This document shows, in pieces, positions 1-8,081 of a stretch of 64,000 bases of DNA (the stretch's first letter is position 1; every line of letters begins with the position of its first letter). Position numbers and translations under genes: made by a program. The notes under the pieces were generated by a model. That model saw only the letters and a program-made list of their open reading frames with translations, did no database searches and was not told where the DNA came from. The stretch spans positions 1 through 64,000 of the forward strand of contig CAKRIL010000017.1 of NCBI GenBank assembly GCA_934343915.1, in the 5' to 3' direction. The stretch is from an uncultured Lachnospiraceae bacterium. Its GTDB lineage: Bacteria > Bacillota > Clostridia > Lachnospirales > Lachnospiraceae.

Positions 1-546
1 TTGGAGCCTTGGTATCATCTTTCAATCACCAACCTTGAGACCATGAGTATGTTTTCCGGAATGTTCAAGGGGTGGTTCAGTGCTGCATATTCTAATTACA
101 ATAAATTTATGGCAGCAGTGGTTTCAGGTGATATTGAAGCCATGAATGCATATATGAACAGAATTTCGCTCGAGATTTTCAGCTACTTTGATGTGGGCGG
201 AGATATCACGTCAAGTGAGCCTGAGCGATTCTACCATGGATTTGTACTTGGAATGATGGTGGAACAGGCGGAAAATTATCAGGTCTGCTCGAACCGTGAG
301 AGCGGATTCGGGAGGTATGATGTTATGCTGATACCGAAAAAGGATAATCTTCCTGCAATAGTAATGGAGTTCAAGGTGCATAATCCGGGAAGGGAACAGT
401 CACTCGAAGCCACGGCAAAATCGGCAATTAAGCAGATAGAAGAGAAAAATTATGACGCAGAGCTGATTTCAAGAGGCATCCCAAGGGAACGCATAAGGCA
501 TTACGGATTTGCTTTTGAAGGGAAGAAAGTGCTTATAATTGAATAA
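1..546 (+). CDS. DUF1703 PD-(D/E)XK nuclease-like protein, C-terminal part (5' partial)
   Basis: The reading frame is open from the first base, so this is the last 181 residues of a longer protein. It shows the nuclease-like core of the DUF1703 family: an ERFYHGFVLGMM helix, then GRYDVMLIP (Asp) and VMEFKVH (Glu-x-Lys), which together form the PD-(D/E)XK metal site. Full-length members are usually over 500 residues with an N-terminal AAA-ATPase-like domain (PF09820), which would lie upstream of this window. They are abundant and multicopy in gut Clostridia; their biological role is unsettled, so nuclease activity is inferred from the fold. A clear terminator follows, so it is transcriptionally separate from the next gene. 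Confidence 0.85.
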   Translation: MEPWYHLSITNLETMSMFSGMFKGWFSAAYSNYNKFMAAVVSGDIEAMNAYMNRISLEIFSYFDVGGDITSSEPERFYHGFVLGMMVEQAENYQVCSNRESGFGRYDVMLIPKKDNLPAIVMEFKVHNPGREQSLEATAKSAIKQIEEKNYDAELISRGIPRERIRHYGFAFEGKKVLIIE

Positions 547-599
547 AATAATTACGCACATTTTACAAAACCTACACCAAATCATGATAGTTCAAAATG

Positions 600-645
600 A
601 ATCCCCTATCTATACTAGATGATAGATAGAGGGATTCTTTTTATT
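600..645 (+). terminator. Rho-independent terminator after DUF1703 gene
   Basis: Arms AATCCCCTATCTAT and ATAGATAGAGGGATT flank a short loop and are followed by CTTTTTATTT. It sits about 55 bases after the stop codon. Confidence 0.85.
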
Positions 646-673
646 TAACAGGGTTATCTTAGGAGGGATGATT

Positions 674-1567
674 ATGCCGTCAACATACGCACATTACAGG
701 ATGGGTAAGGATGTCGCAGACGAATTTGAAGGAGAGATATGGCATACAATAAGCATGTATCACCAGTTGTATCTCATAGGTCTGCATGGACCGGATATAT
801 TGTTTTATTATAAGCCGTTAAAATCTAATCCGATTAACAGAATCGGATATGGAATGCATGAAAGACCGGGAATAGAGTTCTTCAGGCATGCGGTTAAGGT
901 GATTGAGAAAAAGACGGTTAAGGAACCATATCTTGCGTATATGTATGGTGTTATGTGCCATTTTGCACTTGACGTAAGCTGCCATGGATATATCGACAAG
1001 AAGATTGCGCAGAGCGGTGTGACACACGCGGAGATAGAGGTTGAGTTCGACCGCATGCTCATGGAGAGGGACGGTCTTGACCCGATAAGACATTCACTCA
1101 CAGACCACATTGTACCGAGCATGAAAAATGCAGAGGTCATAAGCAGCTTTTATGAAGGAACAACTCCTGAGCAGATACAGACAGCGCTTAAGGGGATGAT
1201 ATATAACAACAAGCTTCTGCTTGCACCAACGAGAATTAAGAGACTCTTTGTAAAGGGGATACTTAAGCTGTCGGGAAATTATAAGGAGATGCACGGGCTT
1301 ATGGTTAATTATAAGCCGAATCCGCTCTGTGTCGACAGCAATGAAAAGCTTATGTGCTTATATAATGATGCGGAAGCGCTTGCTGTTAAGCTGATAAAGG
1401 AATACCATGAGCTTGACGGCTGGAATCCTGTATATAAGTATACCTTTGGCTCAAAGCTTATTGACGACAGCAGGGATAATATGCCTGATGAAAAAAAGAG
1501 CCCGTATGATTCGGGAAACATAAGTTCTGAAAAATATCATGATATAAAGGATGGTATGCCGGCATGA
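674..1567 (+). CDS. Zinc-dependent phospholipase C family protein (PF00882-like)
   Basis: A 297-residue protein of the zinc-dependent phospholipase C/S1-P1 nuclease fold. The N-terminus MPSTYAHYRMG, then HGPDILFYY, then a helix with HFALDVSCHGYID and HAEIEVEFDR supply the His and Asp residues expected to bind zinc. No signal peptide is visible, unlike the secreted clostridial alpha-toxins, so this is probably a cytoplasmic member of unknown substrate, not a toxin. An ATG at 668 touches the AGGAGGG ribosome site at 661-667; the ATG at 674, six bases further on, is the better start. The stop overlaps the next gene by four bases (ATGA), so the two are translationally coupled. Confidence 0.85.
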   Translation: MPSTYAHYRMGKDVADEFEGEIWHTISMYHQLYLIGLHGPDILFYYKPLKSNPINRIGYGMHERPGIEFFRHAVKVIEKKTVKEPYLAYMYGVMCHFALDVSCHGYIDKKIAQSGVTHAEIEVEFDRMLMERDGLDPIRHSLTDHIVPSMKNAEVISSFYEGTTPEQIQTALKGMIYNNKLLLAPTRIKRLFVKGILKLSGNYKEMHGLMVNYKPNPLCVDSNEKLMCLYNDAEALAVKLIKEYHELDGWNPVYKYTFGSKLIDDSRDNMPDEKKSPYDSGNISSEKYHDIKDGMPA

Positions 1568-2862
1568 AACTGACAAGAGAAGAAAAAAACTGGATTTTGT
1601 ATGATGTGGGTAATTCAGCGTTCGTGCTGCTTGTATCAACGATACTGCCTATCTATTTTAACTATCTTGCACAGGGGGCGGGCTTGTCGGATGCACAGTA
1701 TCTTGCTTACTGGGGCTATGCAGCTTCGATTGCCACTATAATTGTGGCGATAATGGGACCTGTGATGGGAACTATGGCAGACATGAAGGGTGTAAAAAAG
1801 ATTTTATTTATGGCAACAATGCTCGTAGGGGCAGTGGGATGTATTTTACTTGGATTTGCGAGACAGTGGTTTTTGTTCCTTGTGATATATATAATTGCAA
1901 AGGTCGGCTTCAGTTCAAGTCTGATATTTTATGATGCGATGCTGACTGATGTGACGGAAGAAGAGAGAATGGATGAGGTGTCATCATATGGATATGCATG
2001 GGGCTATATAGGGAGCTGCATACCGTTCGTGATAAGTCTGCTGCTGGTGCTCGGAGCGGAGAAGCTTGGTCTTACAATGGAACAGGCAATGATGATTTCA
2101 TTTGCAATAGTGGCTGTATGGTGGCTCGTCATGACGATTCCGCTTCTTAAGACATACAGACAGAAGCATTATGTTGAGAAGAAGCCGCATGCAGTGAGAA
2201 ATGGATTTGCAAGAATTGGAAAGACACTTGCAAATGCCAGAAAAGAGAAAAAGGTATTTTTATTTCTGATAGCCTTCTTCTTTTATATTGATGGAGTGTA
2301 CACCATAATAGATATGGCAACAGCCTACGGCTCGGCTCTCGGGCTTGATTCTACCGGGCTGCTTCTGGCATTGCTGGTTACACAGATTGTGGCTTTCCCT
2401 TCGGCGGTACTGTTCGGCAGACTTGCAAAAAAATTCAGAACAGATAAGCTTATTCTCATATGTATAAGTGCATACCTTTTCATCGCCGTATTTGCGGTCT
2501 TCCTTAGGACACAGTTCCAGTTCTGGATACTTGCGGTGCTTGTAGGAATGTTTCAGGGAGGTGTACAGGCATTGTCACGCTCATACTTTGCCAAGATTAT
2601 TCCACCTGAACAGTCGGGAGAGTATTTCGGGCTTATGGATATCTGCGGAAAGGGTGCGGCATTCCTCGGAACAACGGTTGTCGGTGCGGTTACACAGCTT
2701 ACCGGAAGCATGAGCAGGGGAGTTGCAATGATTTCCGTATTCTTCATGATAGGAATTGTGTTCTTTAACATGGCAATGAAGGCTGGGAACAAGGAGACTA
2801 AGCAGCATCAGGTGGATGCAGATATGTCGGGAAATTACAAATATCCTATTGACATAGTGTGA
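1564..2862 (+). CDS. UMF1/Atg22-type MFS transporter
   Basis: A 432-residue polytopic membrane protein with about 12 hydrophobic segments. The N-terminal motif NWILYDVGNSAF is typical of the UMF1 family (relatives of yeast Atg22, a vacuolar amino-acid effluxer), and GTMADMKGVKK resembles the MFS loop between helices 2 and 3. It probably moves small solutes across the cytoplasmic membrane; the substrate cannot be read from sequence. It is coupled by a four-base overlap to the preceding phospholipase C-like gene, suggesting a shared role, perhaps in lipid or solute turnover. A terminator hairpin follows at 2892-2930. Confidence 0.88.
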   Translation: MKLTREEKNWILYDVGNSAFVLLVSTILPIYFNYLAQGAGLSDAQYLAYWGYAASIATIIVAIMGPVMGTMADMKGVKKILFMATMLVGAVGCILLGFARQWFLFLVIYIIAKVGFSSSLIFYDAMLTDVTEEERMDEVSSYGYAWGYIGSCIPFVISLLLVLGAEKLGLTMEQAMMISFAIVAVWWLVMTIPLLKTYRQKHYVEKKPHAVRNGFARIGKTLANARKEKKVFLFLIAFFFYIDGVYTIIDMATAYGSALGLDSTGLLLALLVTQIVAFPSAVLFGRLAKKFRTDKLILICISAYLFIAVFAVFLRTQFQFWILAVLVGMFQGGVQALSRSYFAKIIPPEQSGEYFGLMDICGKGAAFLGTTVVGAVTQLTGSMSRGVAMISVFFMIGIVFFNMAMKAGNKETKQHQVDADMSGNYKYPIDIV

Positions 2863-2891
2863 ATAAAACAATAAAATAATAATTCGGAAGT

Positions 2892-2930
2892 CAGGGTGTC
2901 AAAGCAGTTTTGGCACCCTGTTATAATTTT
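2892..2930 (+). terminator. Terminator-like hairpin
   Basis: Arms CAGGGTGTCAAA and TTTGGCACCCTG pair with one G-T pair and are followed by TTATAATTTT. A possible TTG start at 2910 for the next gene falls inside the right arm, which argues for the ATG at 2949. Confidence 0.7.
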
Positions 2931-2948
2931 CGGAGTACTGAGAAAGAG

Positions 2949-4154
2949 ATGGTGAAGCAAGCTTTGAATAATGATTATAGAACGGAAGCCGATATAAGTG
3001 AACTTTCAACATACATTGCCAACGGCTATGAGCTTGTCGATGTTAGAGATGAGCTTTCATATGCTTATGGAAATATCAAAGGAAGCATAAATATTCCCAA
3101 GGAGACACTGTGTGAGCATGCGGATGAGTATGCCGGAAGAAAGCTTCTTTTGTACTGCAAGAGGGGCGAGGCAAGCTTGGAGGCTGCCGAGGTACTGCGC
3201 GGGCATGGCATAGAAGCGGTAAGCCTTAAGGGAGGATATCTCGCATGGCTTATGGCTGACATGCAGCAGAAGAGCGAGGAAAAGAGTGATGCCGAGTTCG
3301 CAGCCGAGGTTGAGGAGAGCATAAGAAAGCGCTTCAAGAAATCCATTTGGTCAAAATTTACCAAGGCTATTAACGAGTATGAGCTTGTAAAGGAGGGGGA
3401 CTGCGTTGCGGTATGTATCTCCGGAGGCAAGGATTCGATGCTTATGGCGAAGCTTTTTCAGGAGCTTAAGCGTCACAATAAGTTTCCGTTCGAGGTAAAA
3501 TTCCTTATAATGGACCCGGGATACAGCCCTGAGAACAGAAAGCTTATAGAGAGCAACGCGAAGAGACTTAATATTCCGGTTACTATATTTGAATCCGATA
3601 TTTTCGAGTCGGTGTTCAATGTGGAAAAGTCCCCATGCTATCTTTGCGCGCGTATGCGCCGAGGACACCTTTACAGTAAGGCAAAGGAGCTTGGCTGCAA
3701 TAAGATAGCACTCGGACACCACTACGATGATGTTATTGAGACTATTCTTATGGGAATGCTCTATGGTGCGCAGATGCAGACCATGATGCCGAAGCTTCAC
3801 AGCACGAACTTTGAGGGGATGGAGCTTATAAGACCTCTCTATCTTATCCGTGAGGATGATATTAAGGCATGGCGCGATGCGAATGACCTCAAGTTCATAC
3901 AGTGCGCGTGCAAGTTCACGGATACCTGTTCATCCTGTGCGGAGGATGGTCAGAGCAAGTCAAAACGTCTTGAGGTAAAGAAGCTTATTGCGGAGCTTAA
4001 GAAGACCAATCCTTTCGTGGAGGGCAACATATTTAAGAGCGTTGAGAATGTGAATCTCAGTACCATCGTTGCTTATAAGCAGAACGGGGTGAGACATCAT
4101 TTTCTTGATACCTATGATGAGATTACAGGTGCCGGAGGCGGCGCAGAGGAATAA
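2949..4154 (+). CDS. Rhodanese-TtcA-like PP-loop ATPase fusion
   Basis: About 401 residues in two domains. Residues 10-105 form a rhodanese domain with an active-site loop CKRGEAS (Cys70) that could carry a persulfide. Residues 130-390 form a TtcA-family PP-loop ATPase: SGGKDS at 158-163, CYLC (Cys230, Cys233) and a later Cys cluster at about 319-330 (CACKFTDTCSSC). TtcA makes 2-thiocytidine at position 32 of tRNA using an iron-sulfur cluster, and the fusion suggests the rhodanese hands sulfur directly to the PP-loop domain. The exact tRNA target is unproven, because related PP-loop enzymes thiolate other sites. The upstream TTG at 2910 lies in a hairpin; the ATG at 2949 follows a weak GAGAAAGAG ribosome site. 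Confidence 0.85.
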   Translation: MVKQALNNDYRTEADISELSTYIANGYELVDVRDELSYAYGNIKGSINIPKETLCEHADEYAGRKLLLYCKRGEASLEAAEVLRGHGIEAVSLKGGYLAWLMADMQQKSEEKSDAEFAAEVEESIRKRFKKSIWSKFTKAINEYELVKEGDCVAVCISGGKDSMLMAKLFQELKRHNKFPFEVKFLIMDPGYSPENRKLIESNAKRLNIPVTIFESDIFESVFNVEKSPCYLCARMRRGHLYSKAKELGCNKIALGHHYDDVIETILMGMLYGAQMQTMMPKLHSTNFEGMELIRPLYLIREDDIKAWRDANDLKFIQCACKFTDTCSSCAEDGQSKSKRLEVKKLIAELKKTNPFVEGNIFKSVENVNLSTIVAYKQNGVRHHFLDTYDEITGAGGGAEE

Positions 4155-4192
4155 AGAGCAGAAACAGCGTAATAAAAATAGCGTAATAAAAA

Positions 4193-4259
4193 AGGTTCAC
4201 ATATACCCTTAACGGACAAGCTTGTTCGTTGTAAGAGGTATGTGTGAACCTGCTTTTGT
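4193..4259. terminator. Bidirectional terminator between convergent genes
   Basis: Arms AGGTTCACATATACC (4193-4207) and GGTATGTGTGAACCT (4237-4251) pair exactly apart from one G-T. A-rich sequence precedes and GCTTTTGTTT follows, so it can act on both strands. An inner near-palindrome AACGGACAAGCTTGTTCGTT (4211-4230) extends the stem. Confidence 0.85.
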
Positions 4260-4288
4260 TTATGAATTATATGAAAGCGGTAACAGGC

Positions 4289-5881
4289 TTAGTTCTTGGC
4301 GAACTCTTCAAGTATAAGTCCCTTGTTGCGCTCGCACACCATATTGATGCTCCATTCATTTACGAAGAGAAGAAGTGGTCTGTCCTTTAAGTCCTTAATC
4401 TTCTTCATGTCGGAGGTTCCTGCGATACGTGCAAGGTCAACAGTGCTCTCAGGAGAAATCCAGCGGATATACTCGTAAGGAAGAGGCTCAAGGCGGATTT
4501 CAACGCCGTACTCACTCTCAAGACGGAACTTTAATACGTCGAACTGAAGTACACCTACAACACCGACAATGATTTCTTCCATTCCGGTGTTGAACTCCTG
4601 GAATATCTGAATCGCACCCTCCTGCGCAATCTGATTGACTCCCTTTATGAACTGCTTACGCTTCATGGTATCCATTTGGCGGACACGGGCGAAGTGCTCA
4701 GGAGCGAAGGTCGGGATACCTTCATATCTGAACTTTTTGTTGGAGAGACAGAGCGTATCACCTATTGAGAATATGCCCGGATCAAACACTCCGATTATAT
4801 CTCCGGCATATGCTTCATCTATAATCTTACGCTCGGAAGCCATAAGCTGCTGCGGCTGTGAGAGCTTAACCTTCTTGCCGCCCTGTACATGGTTGACCTC
4901 CATGCCTGCTTCAAAGCGTCCGGAACAGATACGCATGAATGCGATACGGTCGCGGTGAGCCTTGTTCATGTTAGCCTGAATCTTGAATACAAATGCGGAG
5001 AAATCCTCCGTGAATGGGTCTATAAGTCCTGCATCCGACATTCTCGGAAGAGGAGAGTAGGTCATTTTAAGGAAGTGCTTAAGGAAGGTCTCGACACCGA
5101 AGTTGGTGAGTGCGGAGCCGAAGAATACAGGTGAGAGCTGACCGGAGCTTACCTTTTCCTGATCGAATTCGGCACTTGCACCGTCAAGCAGCTCGATATC
5201 TTCGAGAAGCTTGTCATAGAACGCTGAGCCGAGCTCATCCTTAAGAGCAGGGTCGTCAATGCCGATGGTTGTTGTATCGACCTCCTTCTGACCGTTCATC
5301 TCAGCCTTGAAGGTGGAGACACAGCGCTCATTGCGCTCATATACACCCTTGAATTCCTTGCCGGAGCCGATTGGCCAGTTCATAGGACAGGTCGCAATTC
5401 CGAGAACGCTCTCAATCTCATCGCAGAGAGCGAACGGGTCGTTGGCTTCACGGTCCATCTTGTTAATGAATGTAAAAATAGGTATGTGGCGCATAACGCA
5501 TACCTTGAATAACTTGATTGTCTGTTTCTCAACACCCTTGGAAGCGTCGATTACCATGACTGCGGAATCCGCCGCCATAAGTGTACGATAAGTATCCTCT
5601 GAGAAATCCTGATGTCCCGGTGTATCGAGAATGTTGATGCAGTAGCCGTCATAGTTGAACTGAAGAACGGACGAAGTGACGGAAATACCACGCTGCTTTT
5701 CAATCTCCATCCAGTCGGATACGGCGTGCTTAGCTGTCTTCTTGCCCTTTACTGAGCCCGCAAGGTTGATTGCTCCTCCGTAGAGAAGGAACTTCTCAGT
5801 GAGGGTCGTCTTACCGGCATCAGGGTGGGAGATGATGGCGAAGGTTCGCCTTTTGTTGATTTCACTCTTTAAATCTGCCAT
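4289..5881 (-). CDS. prfC: Peptide chain release factor 3
   Basis: A 530-residue translational GTPase of normal length for RF3, which recycles RF1/RF2 from the ribosome after termination. GTPase motifs are intact: P-loop HPDAGKTT at 19-26, RGISVTSS at 64-71, DTPGH at 86-90 and NKMD at 140-143. The remaining domain II and C-terminal region (FQEFNTGMEEIIVGVVGVLQFDV) match RF3 and not EF-G or TetM. A TTAAAGGAG ribosome site precedes the ATG. It lies 39 bases after the cupin gene on the same strand, so the two are likely cotranscribed, and it ends at the shared bidirectional terminator. Confidence 0.97.
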   Translation of the reverse strand: MADLKSEINKRRTFAIISHPDAGKTTLTEKFLLYGGAINLAGSVKGKKTAKHAVSDWMEIEKQRGISVTSSVLQFNYDGYCINILDTPGHQDFSEDTYRTLMAADSAVMVIDASKGVEKQTIKLFKVCVMRHIPIFTFINKMDREANDPFALCDEIESVLGIATCPMNWPIGSGKEFKGVYERNERCVSTFKAEMNGQKEVDTTTIGIDDPALKDELGSAFYDKLLEDIELLDGASAEFDQEKVSSGQLSPVFFGSALTNFGVETFLKHFLKMTYSPLPRMSDAGLIDPFTEDFSAFVFKIQANMNKAHRDRIAFMRICSGRFEAGMEVNHVQGGKKVKLSQPQQLMASERKIIDEAYAGDIIGVFDPGIFSIGDTLCLSNKKFRYEGIPTFAPEHFARVRQMDTMKRKQFIKGVNQIAQEGAIQIFQEFNTGMEEIIVGVVGVLQFDVLKFRLESEYGVEIRLEPLPYEYIRWISPESTVDLARIAGTSDMKKIKDLKDRPLLLFVNEWSINMVCERNKGLILEEFAKN

Positions 5882-5920
5882 TTTAAAACTCCTTTAATAA
5901 AATATCATTATGTGATTGTT

Positions 5921-6244
5921 TTATCGGATAAAATCCTTTCTCATCGGGTTGAACACATCGACAAGCCTGCCTGCCTCAAGGCATGTCACGCCATGGCGAA
6001 CATTTGATGGCATATATACGCTGTCGCCCTTGTTGACAATTTTGGTCTCATCGCCAATAGTGAATTCGAAGCTTCCCTCGGCAATATAGGTTATCTGAAG
6101 ATGCTCATGCTGATGAAAGTTGCCCTTGGCACCCTTCTCAAATGTAATCTCACACATCATAAGGTCATCCGAATAGGTAAGAACTTTTCTTGACACACCC
6201 GGCTCACAAGGAGCAGGTGTAACTTCATTATTATATACAAACAT
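5921..6244 (-). CDS. Small cupin-domain protein
   Basis: A single-domain cupin of about 107 residues. The two cupin motifs are visible: GNFHQHEHLQITYIAEGSFEF (metal-binding His residues and Glu) and GDSVYMPSNVRHGVTCLE. Such proteins bind a metal and a small ligand as sensors, isomerases or oxygenases; nothing here fixes the ligand. A start at 6259 is possible, but the ATG at 6244 is preceded by AAAGGA at good spacing and gives MFVYNNEV, typical of the family. It is followed at 39 bases by prfC. The upstream region carries two perfect dyads that may regulate it. Confidence 0.85.
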   Translation of the reverse strand: MFVYNNEVTPAPCEPGVSRKVLTYSDDLMMCEITFEKGAKGNFHQHEHLQITYIAEGSFEFTIGDETKIVNKGDSVYMPSNVRHGVTCLEAGRLVDVFNPMRKDFIR

Positions 6245-6294
6245 AGCTTTTCCTTTCATAAACAGATTTTGCTGTCTAAATAATTGTTATCATG

Positions 6295-6327
6295 TTCTTT
6301 GGAACAAAGAATATGCGTAAGCGCATA
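6295..6327. promoter_or_regulatory. Two adjacent perfect dyads upstream of the cupin gene
   Basis: TTCTTTG-GAA-CAAAGAA (6295-6311) is followed immediately by TATGCG-TAAG-CGCATA (6312-6327). Both lie just downstream of the proposed minus-strand promoter, where they could be an operator or leader hairpins. Confidence 0.5.
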
Positions 6328-6334
6328 CTCTGTT

Positions 6335-6363
6335 ATAATAGCATAAAATATTACACTTGAAAA
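6335..6363 (-). promoter_or_regulatory. Possible sigma-A promoter for cupin-prfC
   Basis: On the minus strand TTTTCA, a 17-base spacer and TATTAT. The -35 box is weak. The 311-base gap at 6245-6555 otherwise holds the paired dyads and the deoR-side promoter described separately. Confidence 0.4.
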
Positions 6364-6424
6364 TAAAAATATTCTGTTATGAAAAATTCTGACAATTACA
6401 AAAGTTTTGTCAATAGTCAAAACA

Positions 6425-6471
6425 AAAACAACACGAAATCATACTAAAAAATATATAAAAAATGTTGTTTT
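6425..6471. promoter_or_regulatory. Possible DeoR-type operator
   Basis: Inverted arms AAAACAACA (6425-6433) and TGTTGTTTT (6463-6471), 29 bases apart, end four bases before the -35 box of the DeoR gene. DeoR-family repressors often act on their own promoter region, so autoregulation is plausible but inferred. Confidence 0.35.
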
Positions 6472-6474
6472 GCT

Positions 6475-6503
6475 TTGCATTTTTTTGAATTGTATTATAT
6501 AAT
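6475..6503 (+). promoter_or_regulatory. Sigma-A promoter of the DeoR gene
   Basis: TTGCAT (6475-6480), a 17-base spacer and TATAAT (6498-6503), 53 bases before the start codon. Confidence 0.75.
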
Positions 6504-6555
6504 TAAAGCAATAAGTTAAAGTATCAGTATATCAAAAAAGTGTGGGGGAATTACT

Positions 6556-7323
6556 ATGCTGGCTATTGAAAGACGTAATGCTATTTTGGCGAAGCTTCAG
6601 GAGGACAGGAAGGTTGTTGTCAGTGACCTCAGCGTCCTGTATAATGTGACTGAGGAGACCATAAGAAGAGACCTCGAGAAGCTCGAAGCGGAGGGGCTTG
6701 CCAAGAAGACCTATGGAGGTGCGGTAATCAATGAGAGCCTGAATACCGACCTTCCGTATACAGTCCGTAAGAAGGCGAATGTTGCGGGAAAGCAGATAAT
6801 AGGTGAGATAATAGGAGGAATGATATCGGACGGAGACCATCTCATTCTCGATGCCAGCTCAACGGCACTTTTTGTTGCGAAGAGCATCAAGAGCAGAAAG
6901 AATCTTACAATTATCACCAACTCGATAGAGATTATGCTTGAGCTGTCGGACAGAAAGGGCTGGAAGATACTCTGCACCGGCGGTACGATGAAGGACGGTT
7001 CGCTGTCGCTTGTCGGCTATCAGGCAATCCGCATGATCAATTCGTTCAATGTGGATATGGCAATTTTCTCGGTTAAGGGAATTGACTTAAGACATGGAAT
7101 GACGGATTCCAATGAGAGTGATGCACAGGTGAAGATGGCATTGCTTGAAGCGGGAAAGAAGAAGATTCTTGCTGTTGACAGCTCCAAGTTTGACAAGATT
7201 TCATTCACCAAGGTCGGTGAGTTCAGAGAGGTGAATATGGTTGTCACGGATTCGAAGCCGTCACCGGAATGGCTTCAGAGATTCGATGCTGCCGGAATTG
7301 AGGTCGTATATCCGCAGGAGTAG
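6556..7323 (+). CDS. DeoR/GlpR-family transcriptional regulator
   Basis: A 255-residue regulator of the usual family length. Residues 3-57 are the DeoR winged helix-turn-helix (ERRNAILAKLQ, LSVLYNVTEETIRRDLEKLE, KTYGGAV). Residues 75-235 are the sugar-phosphate sensing DeoRC domain, an ISOCOT fold, with LDASSTALFVA and KKKILAVDSSKFDKISF. Members usually repress sugar or nucleoside catabolic genes and are released by a phosphorylated sugar. No catabolic operon is adjacent, so its targets lie elsewhere or include the neighbouring cupin or membrane gene. A GGGGGAA ribosome site precedes the ATG. Confidence 0.92.
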   Translation: MLAIERRNAILAKLQEDRKVVVSDLSVLYNVTEETIRRDLEKLEAEGLAKKTYGGAVINESLNTDLPYTVRKKANVAGKQIIGEIIGGMISDGDHLILDASSTALFVAKSIKSRKNLTIITNSIEIMLELSDRKGWKILCTGGTMKDGSLSLVGYQAIRMINSFNVDMAIFSVKGIDLRHGMTDSNESDAQVKMALLEAGKKKILAVDSSKFDKISFTKVGEFREVNMVVTDSKPSPEWLQRFDAAGIEVVYPQE

Positions 7324-7411
7324 AGGTACATACGCGTATGTATGATGGCTCTATTTAATCAAGTTTATAATTTTTTAATAATTTAGTTGTGTTTTTAATA
7401 GAAATGTTATA

Positions 7412-7450
7412 AAATACTTGTGGCAGAGATGCTGCAGGTATTTTTTTATG
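7412..7450 (+). terminator. Terminator-like hairpin after the DeoR gene
   Basis: Imperfect stem around ACTTGTGGCAG / CTGCAGGT followed by ATTTTTTTATG. Possible -10 sequence TATAAA directly precedes it, so an attenuator for the next gene cannot be excluded. Confidence 0.55.
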
Positions 7451-7479
7451 TAATAGGAAACTAAGAGGGAAGGACAATT

Positions 7480-8052
7480 ATGAGAGAGGTTATTTTCAAC
7501 AATTTCAGTGATATGAATATATATCAGATTATCGTGTGGTTTTTCATATACAGCTTTTTAGGCTGGTGTATGGAGTGCGTTGTAATCCGTGTACAGCTCG
7601 GTTATTGGGAGAACAGGGGCTTTGCGAAGCTTCCGTTCTGTATAATATACGGCTTTGGCTGTGTCGGAGCGTTTACATTGTTTGCGCCGTTTTCAAGACA
7701 CCCGATTGCATTATTTTTTGCAGGCTGCATAGGAGGAACCTTATTCGAATATATCGTAGCCATGGTTATGATAAGACTTTTCGGAGAATTATGGTGGAAT
7801 TATGACCACAAGAGATTTAACTACAAGGGTATTCTCTGTCTGCAGAGTTCAATCGCATGGGGCGTTATCTGTGTATTGCTGTTTATGGTAATTAATGTTA
7901 GAATAAAAGGAGTGGTACATGCAATTAATCCGATGGTTGTAAGACCGTTTGCTATACTGCTTTTTGTATCCTATTCCGTAGATTTTGCCCGTCAGTTCTA
8001 TCATTCAATTAAGGATAAGAATGGACAGAAGAATTCTGAAAAGGTGGCGTAG
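7480..8052 (+). CDS. Putative ABC-transporter type IV / CmpB-like membrane protein
   Basis: A 190-residue protein with about five hydrophobic segments matching the PF06541 (ABC_trans_CmpB) pattern: FFIYSFLGWCMECVV near the start, then NRGFAKLPFCIIYGFG. Despite the family name there is no nucleotide-binding subunit next to it, and its function is not established. An AAGGA ribosome site precedes the ATG. It lies 29 bases upstream of the glycerophosphodiesterase gene on the same strand and may be cotranscribed with it. Confidence 0.82.
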   Translation: MREVIFNNFSDMNIYQIIVWFFIYSFLGWCMECVVIRVQLGYWENRGFAKLPFCIIYGFGCVGAFTLFAPFSRHPIALFFAGCIGGTLFEYIVAMVMIRLFGELWWNYDHKRFNYKGILCLQSSIAWGVICVLLFMVINVRIKGVVHAINPMVVRPFAILLFVSYSVDFARQFYHSIKDKNGQKNSEKVA

Positions 8053-8081
8053 GATAATATCTGTGGAAAAGAGCCGGTTGA

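Noticed and set aside
1..546. A restriction or anti-phage defence nuclease
   Set aside because: DUF1703 proteins carry a nuclease-like fold, but only the tail is visible and no partner defence gene lies next to it.
2910..2948. A TTG start giving 13 more residues to the rhodanese-TtcA-like protein
   Set aside because: It falls in the right arm of a terminator-like hairpin and lacks a ribosome site.
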